Shown here: positions 1 to 9,465 of the stretch, in pieces | Numbering within the stretch: position 1 is the first letter of the stretch | Layout: every line of letters starts with the position of its first letter | Assembly: GCF_029893355.1 (NCBI RefSeq) | Contig: NZ_JARZAI010000001.1 | Coordinates: 1 to 64,000 of the forward strand | Length of the DNA stretch: 64,000 nucleotides | Direction: 5' to 3' | From: Kitasatospora sp. MAA4 | Lineage (GTDB): Bacteria; Actinomycetota; Actinomycetes; Streptomycetales; Streptomycetaceae | Program-made: the position numbers and the translations under genes | Notes under the pieces: model-generated | Told to the model about the DNA's origin: nothing | Database searches by the model: none | Seen by the model: only the letters and a program-made list of their open reading frames with translations

Positions 1-82
1 CGAAGCAGTCACCATCGCGCCGCACCACAAGACCGCCCCGATCAACCCACCCGTCACGCTCAGGCGATCCTGGGACTACTAA
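1..82 (+). CDS. C-terminal end of an unidentified upstream gene (partial)
   Basis: The second forward frame is open from the window edge to a TAA at 80-82 and encodes about 26 residues ending in LRRSWDY. It could be the tail of a gene outside the window. Nothing in it identifies a family, and another forward frame is also open to a TAG near base 120, so assignment is weak. Bases 83-220 between it and the next gene show nothing else I can name. Confidence 0.25.
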   Translation, partial: EAVTIAPHHKTAPINPPVTLRRSWDY

Positions 83-227
83 GTCACTGGTATTGTGCCT
101 AGCTCTGGTTTGGCCCGACGTTGCGTCAGCCGACCGGGTCACCAGGGGTAGGAGAACGCCCCCAGCCTCGGGCCGCGGTGGATTACTCGCATGTCAGACT
201 TCGTGATCACAGCAGTGTGCAGGAGTA

Positions 228-965
228 GTGATCGGAGAACACCAGGTGAGTGCCCGTTTCGAGGAGCTCGACTGGCGGCAGACGCCGCTCGGGGAGCTTG
301 TGCTGCGTCGGAGGTGGTATCCCGGGGTGGGGCGGGATGTGTACGAGATCAAGTTGAACGAAGAGTTCCTGATGTCGAGCCTGTTCACCGTCGCCGAGGA
401 GGAGTTGGCGCACCTGGCGCTGGCGGAGCTGACGGGGACGGGTCTCGATGTGGTGGTCGGCGGGCTGGGGCTCGGATGTACTGCGCTCTCCGTCCTGGAG
501 AGCGAGAAGGTCGCCTCGCTGGTGGTGGTGGACGCGCTCGGTGAGGTGATCGAGTGGCACGAACGCGGGCTGCTGCCCGGCGGGGTGGCCGCGGACCCGC
601 GGTGTCGGCTGGTGCAGGGCAACTTCTTCGCGATGGTCGGCTCGCCGCAGGGGCTCGACCCGGAGACTCCCGGCCGGCGGTTCCACGCGATCATCGTGGA
701 CATCGACCACTCGCCGCGCCACTTCCTGCACCCGGAGAACGCCGCGTTCTACCAGCCCGAGGGATTGCAGCGGCTGCACGAACACCTGCACCCGGGTGGG
801 GTGTTCGCGCTCTGGTCGAACGACCCGCCGGACGAGGAGTTCATGGCGGTCTTCGCGCAGAGCTTCACCGAGGTGCGGGCGGAGGTCGTCAGCTTCGACA
901 ACCCCCTGCAGGAGCGCACGTCGACGAACACCGTCTACCTCGGCCGTACTCCGGCGGCCGGATAG
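228..965 (+). CDS. Spermidine-synthase-like SAM-fold protein
   Basis: Encodes 245 residues resembling the spermine/spermidine synthase superfamily (Rossmann aminopropyl- or methyltransferase fold). The glycine-rich nucleotide loop appears as VVVGGLGLGCTAL (about residues 74-86). An acidic strand end VVVDALGEVIEWH follows, then a second acidic motif IIVDIDHSP (about 154-162), which in the family binds the amine or the SAM moiety. Start is GTG at 228 with AGGAG at 221-225, unusually close. It ends 31 bp inside the convergent MMPL gene. Many actinobacterial members are annotated as spermidine synthase without a demonstrated polyamine role, so the substrate is unknown. Confidence 0.75.
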   Translation: MIGEHQVSARFEELDWRQTPLGELVLRRRWYPGVGRDVYEIKLNEEFLMSSLFTVAEEELAHLALAELTGTGLDVVVGGLGLGCTALSVLESEKVASLVVVDALGEVIEWHERGLLPGGVAADPRCRLVQGNFFAMVGSPQGLDPETPGRRFHAIIVDIDHSPRHFLHPENAAFYQPEGLQRLHEHLHPGGVFALWSNDPPDEEFMAVFAQSFTEVRAEVVSFDNPLQERTSTNTVYLGRTPAAG

Positions 966-3043
966 GTCACCGGCGCTGCCGCCGGTCTGCGGGACAGGGC
1001 GCTCGGCCACCAGATACGGCCGCGCAGGTCGATGGTGAGGGCGGTGACCAGGACCGAGCGGACCACCAGGGTGTCCAGCAGCACGCCCAGCGCCACCGTG
1101 AAGCCGATCTCCGCGAAGCCGACCACCGGCAGCGTGCCGAGCACGGCGAAGGTGCTGGCCAGGATCAGGCCGGCCGAGGTGATCACGCCGCCGGTGGCCG
1201 CCAGGCCGGCCACCGCGCCCGCACGGGTGCCGCGGTGGCCGGACTCCTCGCGGACGCGGGTCATCAGGAAGATGTTGTAGTCGATGCCGAGGGCCACCAG
1301 GAAGACGAAGACGAAGAGTGGGAACGCCTGGTCCTGGCCCTGGAAGTGGAAGAAGTACTTGAAGGCGAACGCGCTGATGCCCAGCGCCGCCGCGTAGGAG
1401 AGCACCACGGTGGCGATCAGCACCAGCGGCGCGACCACGGCCCGCAGCAGGGCCGCCAGGATGACCATCACCACGGCCAGCACCAGCGGGATGACCACCT
1501 TGTTGTCGTGTGCGGCGGCCCGCCCGGCGTCCAGGATCACGGCCGTGGTGCCACCGACCTTGGCGTTGGAGTTCGGGACGGCGTGCACGGCGGTGCGCAC
1601 CCGGTCGACGGTGTTCTTGGCGGCCGAGCTGTCCGGCGGCGCCGACGGGGTGGCCTGGAGGTAGGCGAGGCCGTTCTTGACCACCGGCACGGTGGTGCTC
1701 GCGATCCCGGCGGTGTTCTGGGTGGCGGTGCGGACGGCACCGGCCGTGTCGGCCGTGCTGATCAGCACCAGCGGCGCGCCGGTGCCGCCGGGGAAGTGCG
1801 CGTCCAGCACCTGCTGGCCGACCACCGAGTCCGGCTTGTTGGTGAAGGTCCCGGCGGTGCTCAGGCCGTTGGCGTTCAGCGTGACCAGGCCGACGGCGCA
1901 GGCGGCCAGCGCCAGGCCGGTGCCGACCCAGACCTTGCGCGGACGGCGGCTGATCCAGGCGCCGACGTGCGCCCAGCGCCCGGTGCGGGTCGGCTCGGGG
2001 CTCCCGTACACGGGCTTGACCGGCCAGAACACCCAGCGGCCGAGGATCACCAGCAGGGCGGGCAGCAGGGTCAGCATCGCCAGCAGTGCCACCAGTACGC
2101 CGATCGCGCAGACCGGGCCGAGCCCGCGGGTGGAGTTCATCTCGGCGACCAGCAGGCAGAGCATCGAGGCGACCACCGTCGCCGAGCTGGCCAGGATCGC
2201 CGGTCCGGCCCGGTGCAGGGCGAACGCCATCGCCTCGTGCCGGTCCTCGTGGCGGCGCAGCTCCTCGCGGTAGCGGGCGGTGAGCAGCAGGGCGTAGTCC
2301 GTCCCGGCGCCCAGCACCAGGACGATCAGGATGCCCGCGCTCTGCGCGTTGACGGTCAGGCCGGCGTGTTTGGCGAGCAGGTAGATCAGCGCCTCCGCGG
2401 TGGTCAGCGCGATGCCGGCCGAGATCAGCGGCAGCATCCAGAGCACCGGGCTGCGGTAGGTGAGCAGCAGGAGCAGGATCACCACGCCGACGGTGCCGAA
2501 CAGCAGGGTGCCGTCGATGCCGGAGAACGCCTTGGACTGGTCGGCGCCGACCCCGGCCGGGCCGGTGATGTGCACGGCCATCCCCTGGCTGGCGGCCGTC
2601 GCGGTGGCGCGCATGCTGTCGACGGCGGGCTTGAGGTTGTTCCAGCCGTTGGTACCGATGTTGACCGGGACCACGGTCTGCATCGCCTTGCCGTCCGCCG
2701 AGGTCTGCGGGCCGACGATCGGGCCGAGCACGTGCGGCGCGGTGGCGAAGGCGGCGGCGTCCTGGACGGCCTTGGCGTGGTCGGCGGGGCTGATCCCGCC
2801 GGGCGCCTCGTAGACCACCACGGCCTGGGCGGTCTGGACCGGTTGGAAGGCCTGCTGCTCGTTGAGCACCTGGGTGGACTCGGCGTTGCGGGGCAGCCAG
2901 CTGGAGGCCTGGTTGTTCTCGGCCCCCATCAGCTTGCTCGCCAGCGGTCCGAGCGCCACCACCAGCACCAGCCAGATGACCAGGACGACCCATTTGCCGC
3001 GACGACCGCACGGCAGGGCGGCGAGGTTTCGGGTCGGGCTCAT
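935..3043 (-). CDS. MMPL/RND-family membrane exporter
   Basis: About 702 residues. An N-terminal membrane helix (VVLVIWLVLVVALGPLASKL) is followed by a large extracytoplasmic domain, a block of five to six helices, a second extracytoplasmic domain and a final helical block: the duplicated architecture of actinobacterial MMPL transporters. Conserved features include the GTDYALLLTARYREEL stretch (first half) and GIDYNIFLMTRVREE (second half), where the buried Asp-Tyr pairs carry proton coupling in this family. These proteins export lipids, siderophores or drugs using the proton gradient. Start ATG at 3043 is preferred over an upstream ATG because a GGGGG ribosome site lies about 9 nt ahead. No substrate can be inferred. 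Confidence 0.9.
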   Translation of the reverse strand: MSPTRNLAALPCGRRGKWVVLVIWLVLVVALGPLASKLMGAENNQASSWLPRNAESTQVLNEQQAFQPVQTAQAVVVYEAPGGISPADHAKAVQDAAAFATAPHVLGPIVGPQTSADGKAMQTVVPVNIGTNGWNNLKPAVDSMRATATAASQGMAVHITGPAGVGADQSKAFSGIDGTLLFGTVGVVILLLLLTYRSPVLWMLPLISAGIALTTAEALIYLLAKHAGLTVNAQSAGILIVLVLGAGTDYALLLTARYREELRRHEDRHEAMAFALHRAGPAILASSATVVASMLCLLVAEMNSTRGLGPVCAIGVLVALLAMLTLLPALLVILGRWVFWPVKPVYGSPEPTRTGRWAHVGAWISRRPRKVWVGTGLALAACAVGLVTLNANGLSTAGTFTNKPDSVVGQQVLDAHFPGGTGAPLVLISTADTAGAVRTATQNTAGIASTTVPVVKNGLAYLQATPSAPPDSSAAKNTVDRVRTAVHAVPNSNAKVGGTTAVILDAGRAAAHDNKVVIPLVLAVVMVILAALLRAVVAPLVLIATVVLSYAAALGISAFAFKYFFHFQGQDQAFPLFVFVFLVALGIDYNIFLMTRVREESGHRGTRAGAVAGLAATGGVITSAGLILASTFAVLGTLPVVGFAEIGFTVALGVLLDTLVVRSVLVTALTIDLRGRIWWPSALSRRPAAAPVTYPAAGVRPR

Positions 3044-3105
3044 CGAGGTGCCCCCTAGCGGGTGGTCCGGCACGGTTCCCGTTCCACGATTCCACCTGAA
3101 GGGGC

Positions 3106-4041
3106 TCAGCGCAGTGCGGCCCGTGCCCGGAGCTCCTTGAGGCGGCGGACGTCGGCGGCGTGGCCGAAGCCCTCGGCGGCGCTGCGGTCGGGGGTCTCCA
3201 GGATCAACGGGACGCCCTCGGTGGCCGGGTGGGCGAAGAGTTCGCCGAAGGGGTCCGCGCCGATGTGGCCGTCGCCGATGTTGGCGTGCCGGTCCTTGCG
3301 GGCGCCTACCACGTCCTTGGAGTCGTTGGCGTGGATCAGCCGCAGCCGTCCGGGGCCCATCGAGGACTCCAGGACGTCCAGCGCCGCGCCGACCCCGCCG
3401 GGGGCGGCCAGGTCGTGCCCGGCGGCGAAGGCGTGGCAGGTGTCCAGGCAGACGCCGACCCGCGGGTGGTGGTCCAGTGCCTCGGCGTAGGCGGCGAGGT
3501 CCTCCAGGCGGGAGCAGAGCGAGCGGCCCTGCCCGGCGGTGGGCTCCAGCAGCAGCCAGGGGGCGTCCTCACCGAGGGCGTCCAGTTCGTCCAGCAGGGG
3601 CAGGACGTCCGTGCGGACCTGGGCCATCGCCTCGGCGTAGCGCGAGCCGCCGTCCGGCGCGGTGCCGACGGCGGAGCCGGTGTGCACGACGACGCCCAGC
3701 GCGCCGATCGCGTGGCCGCGCAGCAGCGAGTGGCGCAGCGAGGCGGTGGAGCGTTCGCGGGTCGCGGCGCTGTCCGAGCCGAAGTTGATCAGGTACGGGG
3801 CGTGCACGTACGCGGGGATCGACCGCTCGGCGCAGGCGGCGCGGAACGCCTCGTCCTGGGCGGGGTTCCCGACCGGGGTGGCCCAGCCGCGCGGGTTGGC
3901 CACGAAGACCTGTACGGCCTCGCCGCCGATCTCCTGCGCGTAGGCGAGCCCGGTGCCGACCAGCCCGCGTCCGGCGACCGGGACGTGTGCGCCGATCGGG
4001 TTGCGGCGGGCGGCGGGGCTGGGCGGGGGAGCGGCGTTCAT
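3106..4041 (-). CDS. nfo: Deoxyribonuclease IV (AP endonuclease)
   Basis: 311 residues of the endonuclease IV family, a TIM-barrel trinuclear-zinc enzyme that cuts 5' of abasic sites in base excision repair. Recognised blocks: IGAHVPVAGRGL near the N-terminus, AYVHAPYLINFGS (zinc His region), VVHTGSAVGT, LLLEPTAGQG (metal Glu), VGVCLDTCHAFAAGHD (zinc Asp/His), LIHANDSKDVVGARKDRHANIGDGHIG and a C-terminal LILETPD carrying a metal Glu. All the usual metal-ligand blocks are present, so it should be active. Length is slightly above the bacterial average of about 280 because of a Pro/Ala-rich N-terminal extension. It is separated from the downstream protease by a hairpin. Confidence 0.93.
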   Translation of the reverse strand: MNAAPPPSPAARRNPIGAHVPVAGRGLVGTGLAYAQEIGGEAVQVFVANPRGWATPVGNPAQDEAFRAACAERSIPAYVHAPYLINFGSDSAATRERSTASLRHSLLRGHAIGALGVVVHTGSAVGTAPDGGSRYAEAMAQVRTDVLPLLDELDALGEDAPWLLLEPTAGQGRSLCSRLEDLAAYAEALDHHPRVGVCLDTCHAFAAGHDLAAPGGVGAALDVLESSMGPGRLRLIHANDSKDVVGARKDRHANIGDGHIGADPFGELFAHPATEGVPLILETPDRSAAEGFGHAADVRRLKELRARAALR

Positions 4042-4073
4042 GCAGGTGAGGATGTCACGCCCGCCCGAACGCG

Positions 4074-4109
4074 GCCGAGGCCGCCCCGGTCTCCCGGGAC
4101 GGCCTCGGC
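4074..4109 (-). terminator. Hairpin just downstream of the secreted protease gene
   Basis: A GC-rich inverted repeat: GGCCGAGGCCG at 4074-4084 pairs with CGGCCTCGGC at 4100-4109, with further CCCGG/CCGGG pairing inside. It lies about 25-60 nt past the protease stop codon (4135) and just upstream of nfo, both on the minus strand. Its position fits a terminator of the protease transcript; there is no clean U-tract. Confidence 0.6.
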
Positions 4110-4134
4110 TTCTCAGCGAGTCAAACAGGAACTA

Positions 4135-7100
4135 CTAGTTCACCGTGTAGCTGTACGGGATCGCGGCGAGCACGGAACCGGTGGTCCCGAGCGCGCTGTT
4201 CGCGGTGGCCGTACCGGCCGGGCCGGAGACCAGGTACAGCACGCCGTGCACGGTGCTGCCCTTCGCGCCGGTCGGCGTGATGGTGACCTGGAGGGTGCCG
4301 GTGGCACCCGGCGCGACGACCACGGGGGTCGGCTGCGCGGCACTGGCGTTCACGGCGAGGGCGAACGGGTCACCGGTGCTCGAGGTGAGCGCCGAGTCGA
4401 ACGCCTGGGTGTGGGCGGTCGCGGTGACCGTCGAGGTGCCCGCCGGGGCGCCCGCGTTGGTGAACGGGCCGATCTGCTGGACGTAGGTGCTCCAGAAGCC
4501 CGACACGATCGGCTGCGAGGCGCTGCCCGCGTCCGTGACGACCGAGATGGTGTTGCCGCCCTGGGCCTTCGTGAGGTCACCGAAGAGGTCCGGCGAGCCG
4601 GCCGTTCCGGAGAGCTCCAGCTGGGCCTTGGTGGAGGAGGCGGCCACGCCGGTCAGCTTCGTGGTGCCCGGGGGCACGATGAAGCTGGGGACGGCGGAGG
4701 TCGGGGTCAGCGGCAGGGCCACCGTGCCCGAGGTGCCGACCGGGACCAGCGGGAGGTCGACCAGGTTGGTCAGTCGGCCGTCCGCCTGGAGCTGCTGGGT
4801 GGCACCGGTGTTGTTGGTGTAGTGCACCGTCAGCGCGGTCGGCTGACCGGCCTTCAGCTTGGTGCCGGTGCTGTTCGGCAGGCCGGGCGCGGTGGCCTGG
4901 TCCTGGTCGAAGCCGATCTTGCCGGTGTACGTCTGGCTGAGCTCGGAGCCGGAGACCGGGTTGAGCACGACCACGACGAAGCGCCAGCGGCCGGCCGCGG
5001 GGTTGACCGCGGTGGTCGAGACGCCGAGACCGGTGCTGGTGACGGTGCCCTGGGCGTTGATCTGACCGTTGGACTCGATGTCCGCCGGGGTGCCGTTCGG
5101 GGTGATCAGGGCGCCCTGGAGGAGCAGGTTCGGGTCCTTGCTCAGGGTCAGGCCGACCTGGATGTCCTTCTTGCCCTTCGGGACGTCGAACGCGTAGGTG
5201 AAGCTCTGCGCGGGCGACGAGGCGCGGCCGTTGCCACCGGTGATCGAACCGGTGAAGGTGCCGCCGTTGTTCGAGGTGTCGACCAGGCTGCGCAGGATGA
5301 CCGGCACGCTGGTGGTGGCACCGTTGGAGCTGGCGACCACGATCGACTGAGCGGCGTCACCGCTGCTCGCCGGGGTGGTGAGCTGGACGTGCAGGGTCTT
5401 GCTCTGGCCGGGGGCCAGGTCGGTGACCTGCGGGCTGACCTGGCCGGCCTGAACCGCACGCTGGGTGGCGGTGTCGAGCTGGACCGGGCCGGTGAAGCCG
5501 GCGGTGCCGGCCGGGGTGTAGAGGATCCCGGTCCAGGTACCGGCGGCCGGGCTCGGAACGTCGACCAGGCCGAAGTTCGGCGAGACGGCGCCGCCCTGCG
5601 GACGGGTGTTGGTCTCGTAGCGCCCGGACGGGTCGATCAGCGTCAGGCGGACCACCGGGGTGACCGAGGAAGCGCCGTTCTGCTGGGCGGCACCCTGCCA
5701 CGCTATTGACGCAGCGAGCCGGTCGGCGCCGGCCGGGACGTTGAACGTCACCTTGTGCGACACCCAAGTGGCGCCGTTGGTGGCGTACTTGAACGTCGGG
5801 TCGGTGGTGGAGTTCAGCGCCACGGTCTGCACCGCGTCGGACTGCGGGGCGAAGGTGCGGGTCGAGCCGCTGACGGTCGCCGGCTTGCTGCCGGTGTTGA
5901 CCACGGTGACGTTCGCGGTGTGGGTCGAGCCGGCGGTGCCGGTGATGTCGACCTGGCCGGAGGTGACGGCGACAGTCTGGCTCTTGTCAGCGCCGGTGCC
6001 CGCCTGGTAACCCTCGGCGGCCTCGGCCGCCGCACGCACGTTCAGCAGACCGGCGCCCTGCTCCTGGGCCGGCAGGCCCAGGTCCTGGGCGGTGCCGGTG
6101 AGCAGCGCCTTGACCACCGCGGGGGTGGGCGAGGTGCCGTGGTGACCGTTGCGGTAGGCCTCGATGACGACGGCGGCAGCGCCGGCGGTCATCGGGGCGG
6201 CCTGGCTGGTCCCGCCGAAGGGCTGGATCGAGGCCGGGCCACCGTTGTAGTTGGTGCACTCGGTGTACTTGCTGGTGTCGGGCGAGCAGAGCGCCCAGTC
6301 CGACTCACCGGGGGCGACGATGTCGACGGTCTTGCCGGCCTGGGTGATGCCGCCGGAGGAGAGCGCCGAGATGCGGTTGTTGGCCCAGGTGCCGTTCGAG
6401 AACTGCGCAGCGCCGTAACCGGTCTGCTGGTAGTTCTCGTTGTCGGTCGAGGCGCCGGCGGAGATCACCAGCGGGTCGGCCGACGGGGTGCCGATGGTGC
6501 CGTTCACGCCCGCGTCGCCGCTGGAGACCGTCACCGTGACGCCGGCCTTGACCGCCATGTCGTTGAAGAGCGAGATGGTGTCGTGCGCGCCGCTGTCCGG
6601 GACGATGTTGCTGCCGAACGACTCGTTCAGCACGTCGACGTGCGCCACCGAGACGGCGTAGTCGATCGACTGAAGGATCGCCGAGTTCGGGAACAGGTCG
6701 CCGCCGGCCTTGAGGGCCACCAGCGAGGCGCCGGGCGCGATGCCCTTGACCGTGATGTTGCAGCCCGCGGGGAGCGGGTGGCTGGCGTTGACGAACTTCG
6801 AGACGTCGTAGACCTGGCGGCCCTGGGCGATCATCGCGGAGGCGTCACCGAAAGCCTCGGCCGCGCCGCTGGGCGCGTCCCAGCCGTCACCGGAGAAGTC
6901 CTGGTGATCGATGATCGCGCTCTTGCCGTTGGCCCGGGTGAAGTCCGGGTTGTTCACGTCCAGGCCGTCGGCGATGTAGGCGACCTTGACGCCGGTGCCG
7001 TCGGCCAGCTCGCTCGCGCCGGGGGCGCCGGGGGCGCTGGCGGTGTGCGTGGAGTACAGCGCCTCGGGCTCCAGCAGCGGCTTCGACGGGTCGGTCGGGC

Positions 7101-7626
7101 AGACCGTGTTCGTCGCGTTCTCGTTGCTGGGCGCGGCGGGCGCGGCCTTGGCGGCCGGTGCAGCGGCCGGGGCCTTGACGCCGGTGGCGGCGGTGGCGGG
7201 GGTGGCCGCGGTGGTCGGCGGGGTGACCGTGACGGTCTCGTCCGCGACGACCGAGGCGACGGCCGGGTCGGCCGCCAGCGAGGCGCGCAACGCCGGGCTG
7301 ACCGTGGCGGAGAACGCGTTCCCGACCACGAAGCTCTTGACGTTGGTGCCGCCGTTGGCCTTGACCCGCGCCAGCAGCGGGGCCTGGGCGGAGGCGGTGC
7401 GCTGCTTGCGCGCGCCGAGGTGTCCGGCGTCGGCCGGGACACTGGTGATCTGGTCCTTCAGAATCACAATCACCGGGGCCGGTGCGCCGCTCTCCGAGAG
7501 CGACTGCGCGCTCGGTGCGGAGGGCAGCGGGGCGCCGTTCGCGCTGGTCCCGATAGCCAGGACAACAGAGGCGGCGGTGAGAGTGACGGCTGCTAGCTGA
7601 GCTTTACGCCAGCCGATCATGAACAT
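4135..7626 (-). CDS. Large secreted subtilase-fold protease with sedolisin-like catalytic residues
   Basis: 1163 residues. A Sec signal peptide (about 1-32, ending SANGA) is followed by an I9-like propeptide (about 50-135), the catalytic domain (about 185-530) and a roughly 600-residue C-terminal region of beta-sandwich-like repeats. General similarity is to S8 subtilases: VAYIADGLD holds the usual Asp (D220), GGTSQAAP the Ser (S474). However, the HGTHVAG helix that should hold the catalytic His reads EAFGDASAM. This gives Glu257 and Asp261 four residues apart, and the oxyanion Asn is Asp371 in SSGDAG. That combination (E-x3-D, D, S) is the signature of S53 sedolisins, not of S8. Probably an exported peptidase; mechanism unproven. 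A 305-bp divergent promoter region separates it from the acyl-CoA synthetase. Confidence 0.82.
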   Translation of the reverse strand: MFMIGWRKAQLAAVTLTAASVVLAIGTSANGAPLPSAPSAQSLSESGAPAPVIVILKDQITSVPADAGHLGARKQRTASAQAPLLARVKANGGTNVKSFVVGNAFSATVSPALRASLAADPAVASVVADETVTVTPPTTAATPATAATGVKAPAAAPAAKAAPAAPSNENATNTVCPTDPSKPLLEPEALYSTHTASAPGAPGASELADGTGVKVAYIADGLDVNNPDFTRANGKSAIIDHQDFSGDGWDAPSGAAEAFGDASAMIAQGRQVYDVSKFVNASHPLPAGCNITVKGIAPGASLVALKAGGDLFPNSAILQSIDYAVSVAHVDVLNESFGSNIVPDSGAHDTISLFNDMAVKAGVTVTVSSGDAGVNGTIGTPSADPLVISAGASTDNENYQQTGYGAAQFSNGTWANNRISALSSGGITQAGKTVDIVAPGESDWALCSPDTSKYTECTNYNGGPASIQPFGGTSQAAPMTAGAAAVVIEAYRNGHHGTSPTPAVVKALLTGTAQDLGLPAQEQGAGLLNVRAAAEAAEGYQAGTGADKSQTVAVTSGQVDITGTAGSTHTANVTVVNTGSKPATVSGSTRTFAPQSDAVQTVALNSTTDPTFKYATNGATWVSHKVTFNVPAGADRLAASIAWQGAAQQNGASSVTPVVRLTLIDPSGRYETNTRPQGGAVSPNFGLVDVPSPAAGTWTGILYTPAGTAGFTGPVQLDTATQRAVQAGQVSPQVTDLAPGQSKTLHVQLTTPASSGDAAQSIVVASSNGATTSVPVILRSLVDTSNNGGTFTGSITGGNGRASSPAQSFTYAFDVPKGKKDIQVGLTLSKDPNLLLQGALITPNGTPADIESNGQINAQGTVTSTGLGVSTTAVNPAAGRWRFVVVVLNPVSGSELSQTYTGKIGFDQDQATAPGLPNSTGTKLKAGQPTALTVHYTNNTGATQQLQADGRLTNLVDLPLVPVGTSGTVALPLTPTSAVPSFIVPPGTTKLTGVAASSTKAQLELSGTAGSPDLFGDLTKAQGGNTISVVTDAGSASQPIVSGFWSTYVQQIGPFTNAGAPAGTSTVTATAHTQAFDSALTSSTGDPFALAVNASAAQPTPVVVAPGATGTLQVTITPTGAKGSTVHGVLYLVSGPAGTATANSALGTTGSVLAAIPYSYTVN

Positions 7627-7931
7627 CCCTTCGTCTGATAAGACGTCAGGGGGCCTGTTCCGGAGCGCGCATCCGGGGTCGGACGCGTGTCTGCTCCTGG
7701 AACGCCCGTCCCGACAAGCTCACGCATTCCAGCGCACTTACCGCACCAAGACAAGGGGGTAAAGAGGACGATGTGTCGAGAGCGGGCCGTGGGGCTCGTC
7801 CGATAAACGGTCAAATGCAGTTCAGTTGGGGTGTACTGCCCTCGCGGGCAGTGTTGCAAATTGATCAAGCCGACACGCGAGGTTCACACGACAGAGGGGT
7901 GACGTGCCCGGATCCGGATATACCCACGGGC
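7627..7931. other. Divergent intergenic region, no gene seen
   Basis: About 305 bp between the outward-reading protease and acyl-CoA synthetase genes, so promoters for both are expected here. The AT-richer part lies around 7795-7865. A reading frame on the minus strand (7617-7868) has no family features or ribosome site and was not accepted. A GTG in the synthetase frame at 7899 could extend that protein by 11 residues. Confidence 0.5.
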
Positions 7932-9458
7932 ATGGACCTCCACCACACGAGCACCATTCCGGACGCCGTCCGCCGCTCGGCGGCCCGCACGCCGGAGCGC
8001 GTCGCGCTGCACTTCGAGGATCGCCACTGGACCTACCGCGAGTTGGACGACGCCGTCACCCGCGCGGCCCGCCACCTGCTCGACCGCGGCCTGCGCAAGG
8101 GCGACCGAGTGGCCGCCTTCGGCCGCAACTCGGACATTTACCTCATCCTCTTCCTCGCCTGCGGCCGGGCCGGCCTGATCCACGTACCCGTCAACTACAA
8201 CGCCACAACAGCCGAATTGCACTATTTCGTCACCCAGTCCGGCAGCGCCGCGCTGCTCTTCGACGCGGACTTCGCCGACCGGGTGGCCGACCTGCCGCCC
8301 ACCCCCGCGGTGAGCTGCCGGGTCACCCTGGAGGAGCTGCTCGACGCGGCCGCCACCGGCCCGGTCCCGGTGGTCGACGTCCCCGTGGACGACCGCGACC
8401 TGGTCCAACTGCTCTACACCTCGGGCACCACCGCGGACCCCAAGGGCGCGATGATGACCCACCGCGCGCTGCTCCACCAGTACCTCTCCTGCGTGGTGGC
8501 GCTGGACCTGCGGGAGTCCGACCGGCCGCTGCACGCGCTGCCGCTCTACCACTCCGGGCAGCTGCACGTCTTCCTGATGCCCTGCCTGCTCCTTGGCACC
8601 GTCAACCGCCTGGTCCGCGCGCCCGAACCCGCCGACGTGCTGCGCCGGATCGAGCGGGAGGGCCTGACCAGTTTCTTCGCGCCGCCGACGGTCTGGACGG
8701 CGCTGGAGGCCCACCCCGACTTCCGCACCGCCGACCTGAGCACGCTGCGCAAGGCCTACTACGGCGCCTCGATCATGCCCGCGCCGGTGCTGGAGCGGCT
8801 GCGCGCGGCGCTGCCGGCAACCGGCTTCTACAACGCCTTCGGCCAGTCCGAGGTCGGCCCGCTGACCACCGTGCTGCGCCCCGAGGAGCACGAGTCGCGC
8901 CCGCACTCGGCGGGCCGTCCGGTGCTCTTCGTGGAGGTCAGGGTGGTGGCCGAGGACGGCGGCGAGGCGGGGCCCGACGAGGTGGGCGAGATCCTCTACC
9001 GCTCGCCGCAGCTGTGCACCGGCTACTGGGACAAGCCGCGGGAGAGCGCGGAGGCCTTCGACGGGGAGTGGTTCCACTCCGGCGACCTGGTGCGCCGGGA
9101 CGCCGAGGGCTACGTCTACGTCGTCGACCGGCTGAAGGACGTGATCAACACCGGCGGCGTGCTGGTGGCCTCGCGCGAGGTGGAGGACGTCCTCTACGGG
9201 CATCCGGCGGTCGCCGAGGCGGCGGTGATCGGCCTGCCGGACCCGCACTGGGTGGAGGCGGTGACCGCCGTGGTGGTCTGCCACCGACCGGTCTGCGCCG
9301 AGGAGTTGATCGCCTACGCACGCGAGCGGCTGCCCGCCTTCAAGACCCCCAAGGCGGTGCACTTCACGGACGCGCTGCCCAAGAACGCCTCGGGCAAGCT
9401 GCTCAAGCGCGAGCTGCGCGAGCGGTTGACCGGCTCGGCGGCGCGCTGGGCCGACTGA
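7932..9458 (+). CDS. Fatty-acyl-CoA synthetase / AMP-dependent ligase
   Basis: 508 residues of the ANL adenylating superfamily, which activates a carboxylic acid with ATP to an acyl-AMP and usually transfers it to CoA. Core motifs are intact: the P-loop LLYTSGTTADPKGAMMTH (about residues 163-180), the acyl-pocket YYGASIMPAPVL, NAFGQSEVGPL (A5), HSGDLVRRDAEGYVYVVDRLKD (A7/A8 hinge) and the C-terminal catalytic Lys in LPKNASGKLLKREL. Resembles FadD13-like and long-chain acyl-CoA synthetases. Chosen start is ATG at 7932, where family similarity begins; a GTG at 7899 is the alternative. It stands alone between a divergent protease and a convergent phosphatase gene, 7 bp apart. Confidence 0.9.
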   Translation: MDLHHTSTIPDAVRRSAARTPERVALHFEDRHWTYRELDDAVTRAARHLLDRGLRKGDRVAAFGRNSDIYLILFLACGRAGLIHVPVNYNATTAELHYFVTQSGSAALLFDADFADRVADLPPTPAVSCRVTLEELLDAAATGPVPVVDVPVDDRDLVQLLYTSGTTADPKGAMMTHRALLHQYLSCVVALDLRESDRPLHALPLYHSGQLHVFLMPCLLLGTVNRLVRAPEPADVLRRIEREGLTSFFAPPTVWTALEAHPDFRTADLSTLRKAYYGASIMPAPVLERLRAALPATGFYNAFGQSEVGPLTTVLRPEEHESRPHSAGRPVLFVEVRVVAEDGGEAGPDEVGEILYRSPQLCTGYWDKPRESAEAFDGEWFHSGDLVRRDAEGYVYVVDRLKDVINTGGVLVASREVEDVLYGHPAVAEAAVIGLPDPHWVEAVTAVVVCHRPVCAEELIAYARERLPAFKTPKAVHFTDALPKNASGKLLKRELRERLTGSAARWAD

Positions 9459-9465
9459 GGGCTCC

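Noticed and set aside
207..3095. Very long minus- and plus-strand reading frames over the MMPL exporter (962 and 834 residues)
   Set aside because: They are Arg/Gly/His/Pro-rich shadows created by high GC; the MMPL frame has clear family motifs and helices.
7617..7868. 83-residue minus-strand frame ahead of the protease gene
   Set aside because: No ribosome site or family features; it covers a divergent promoter region.
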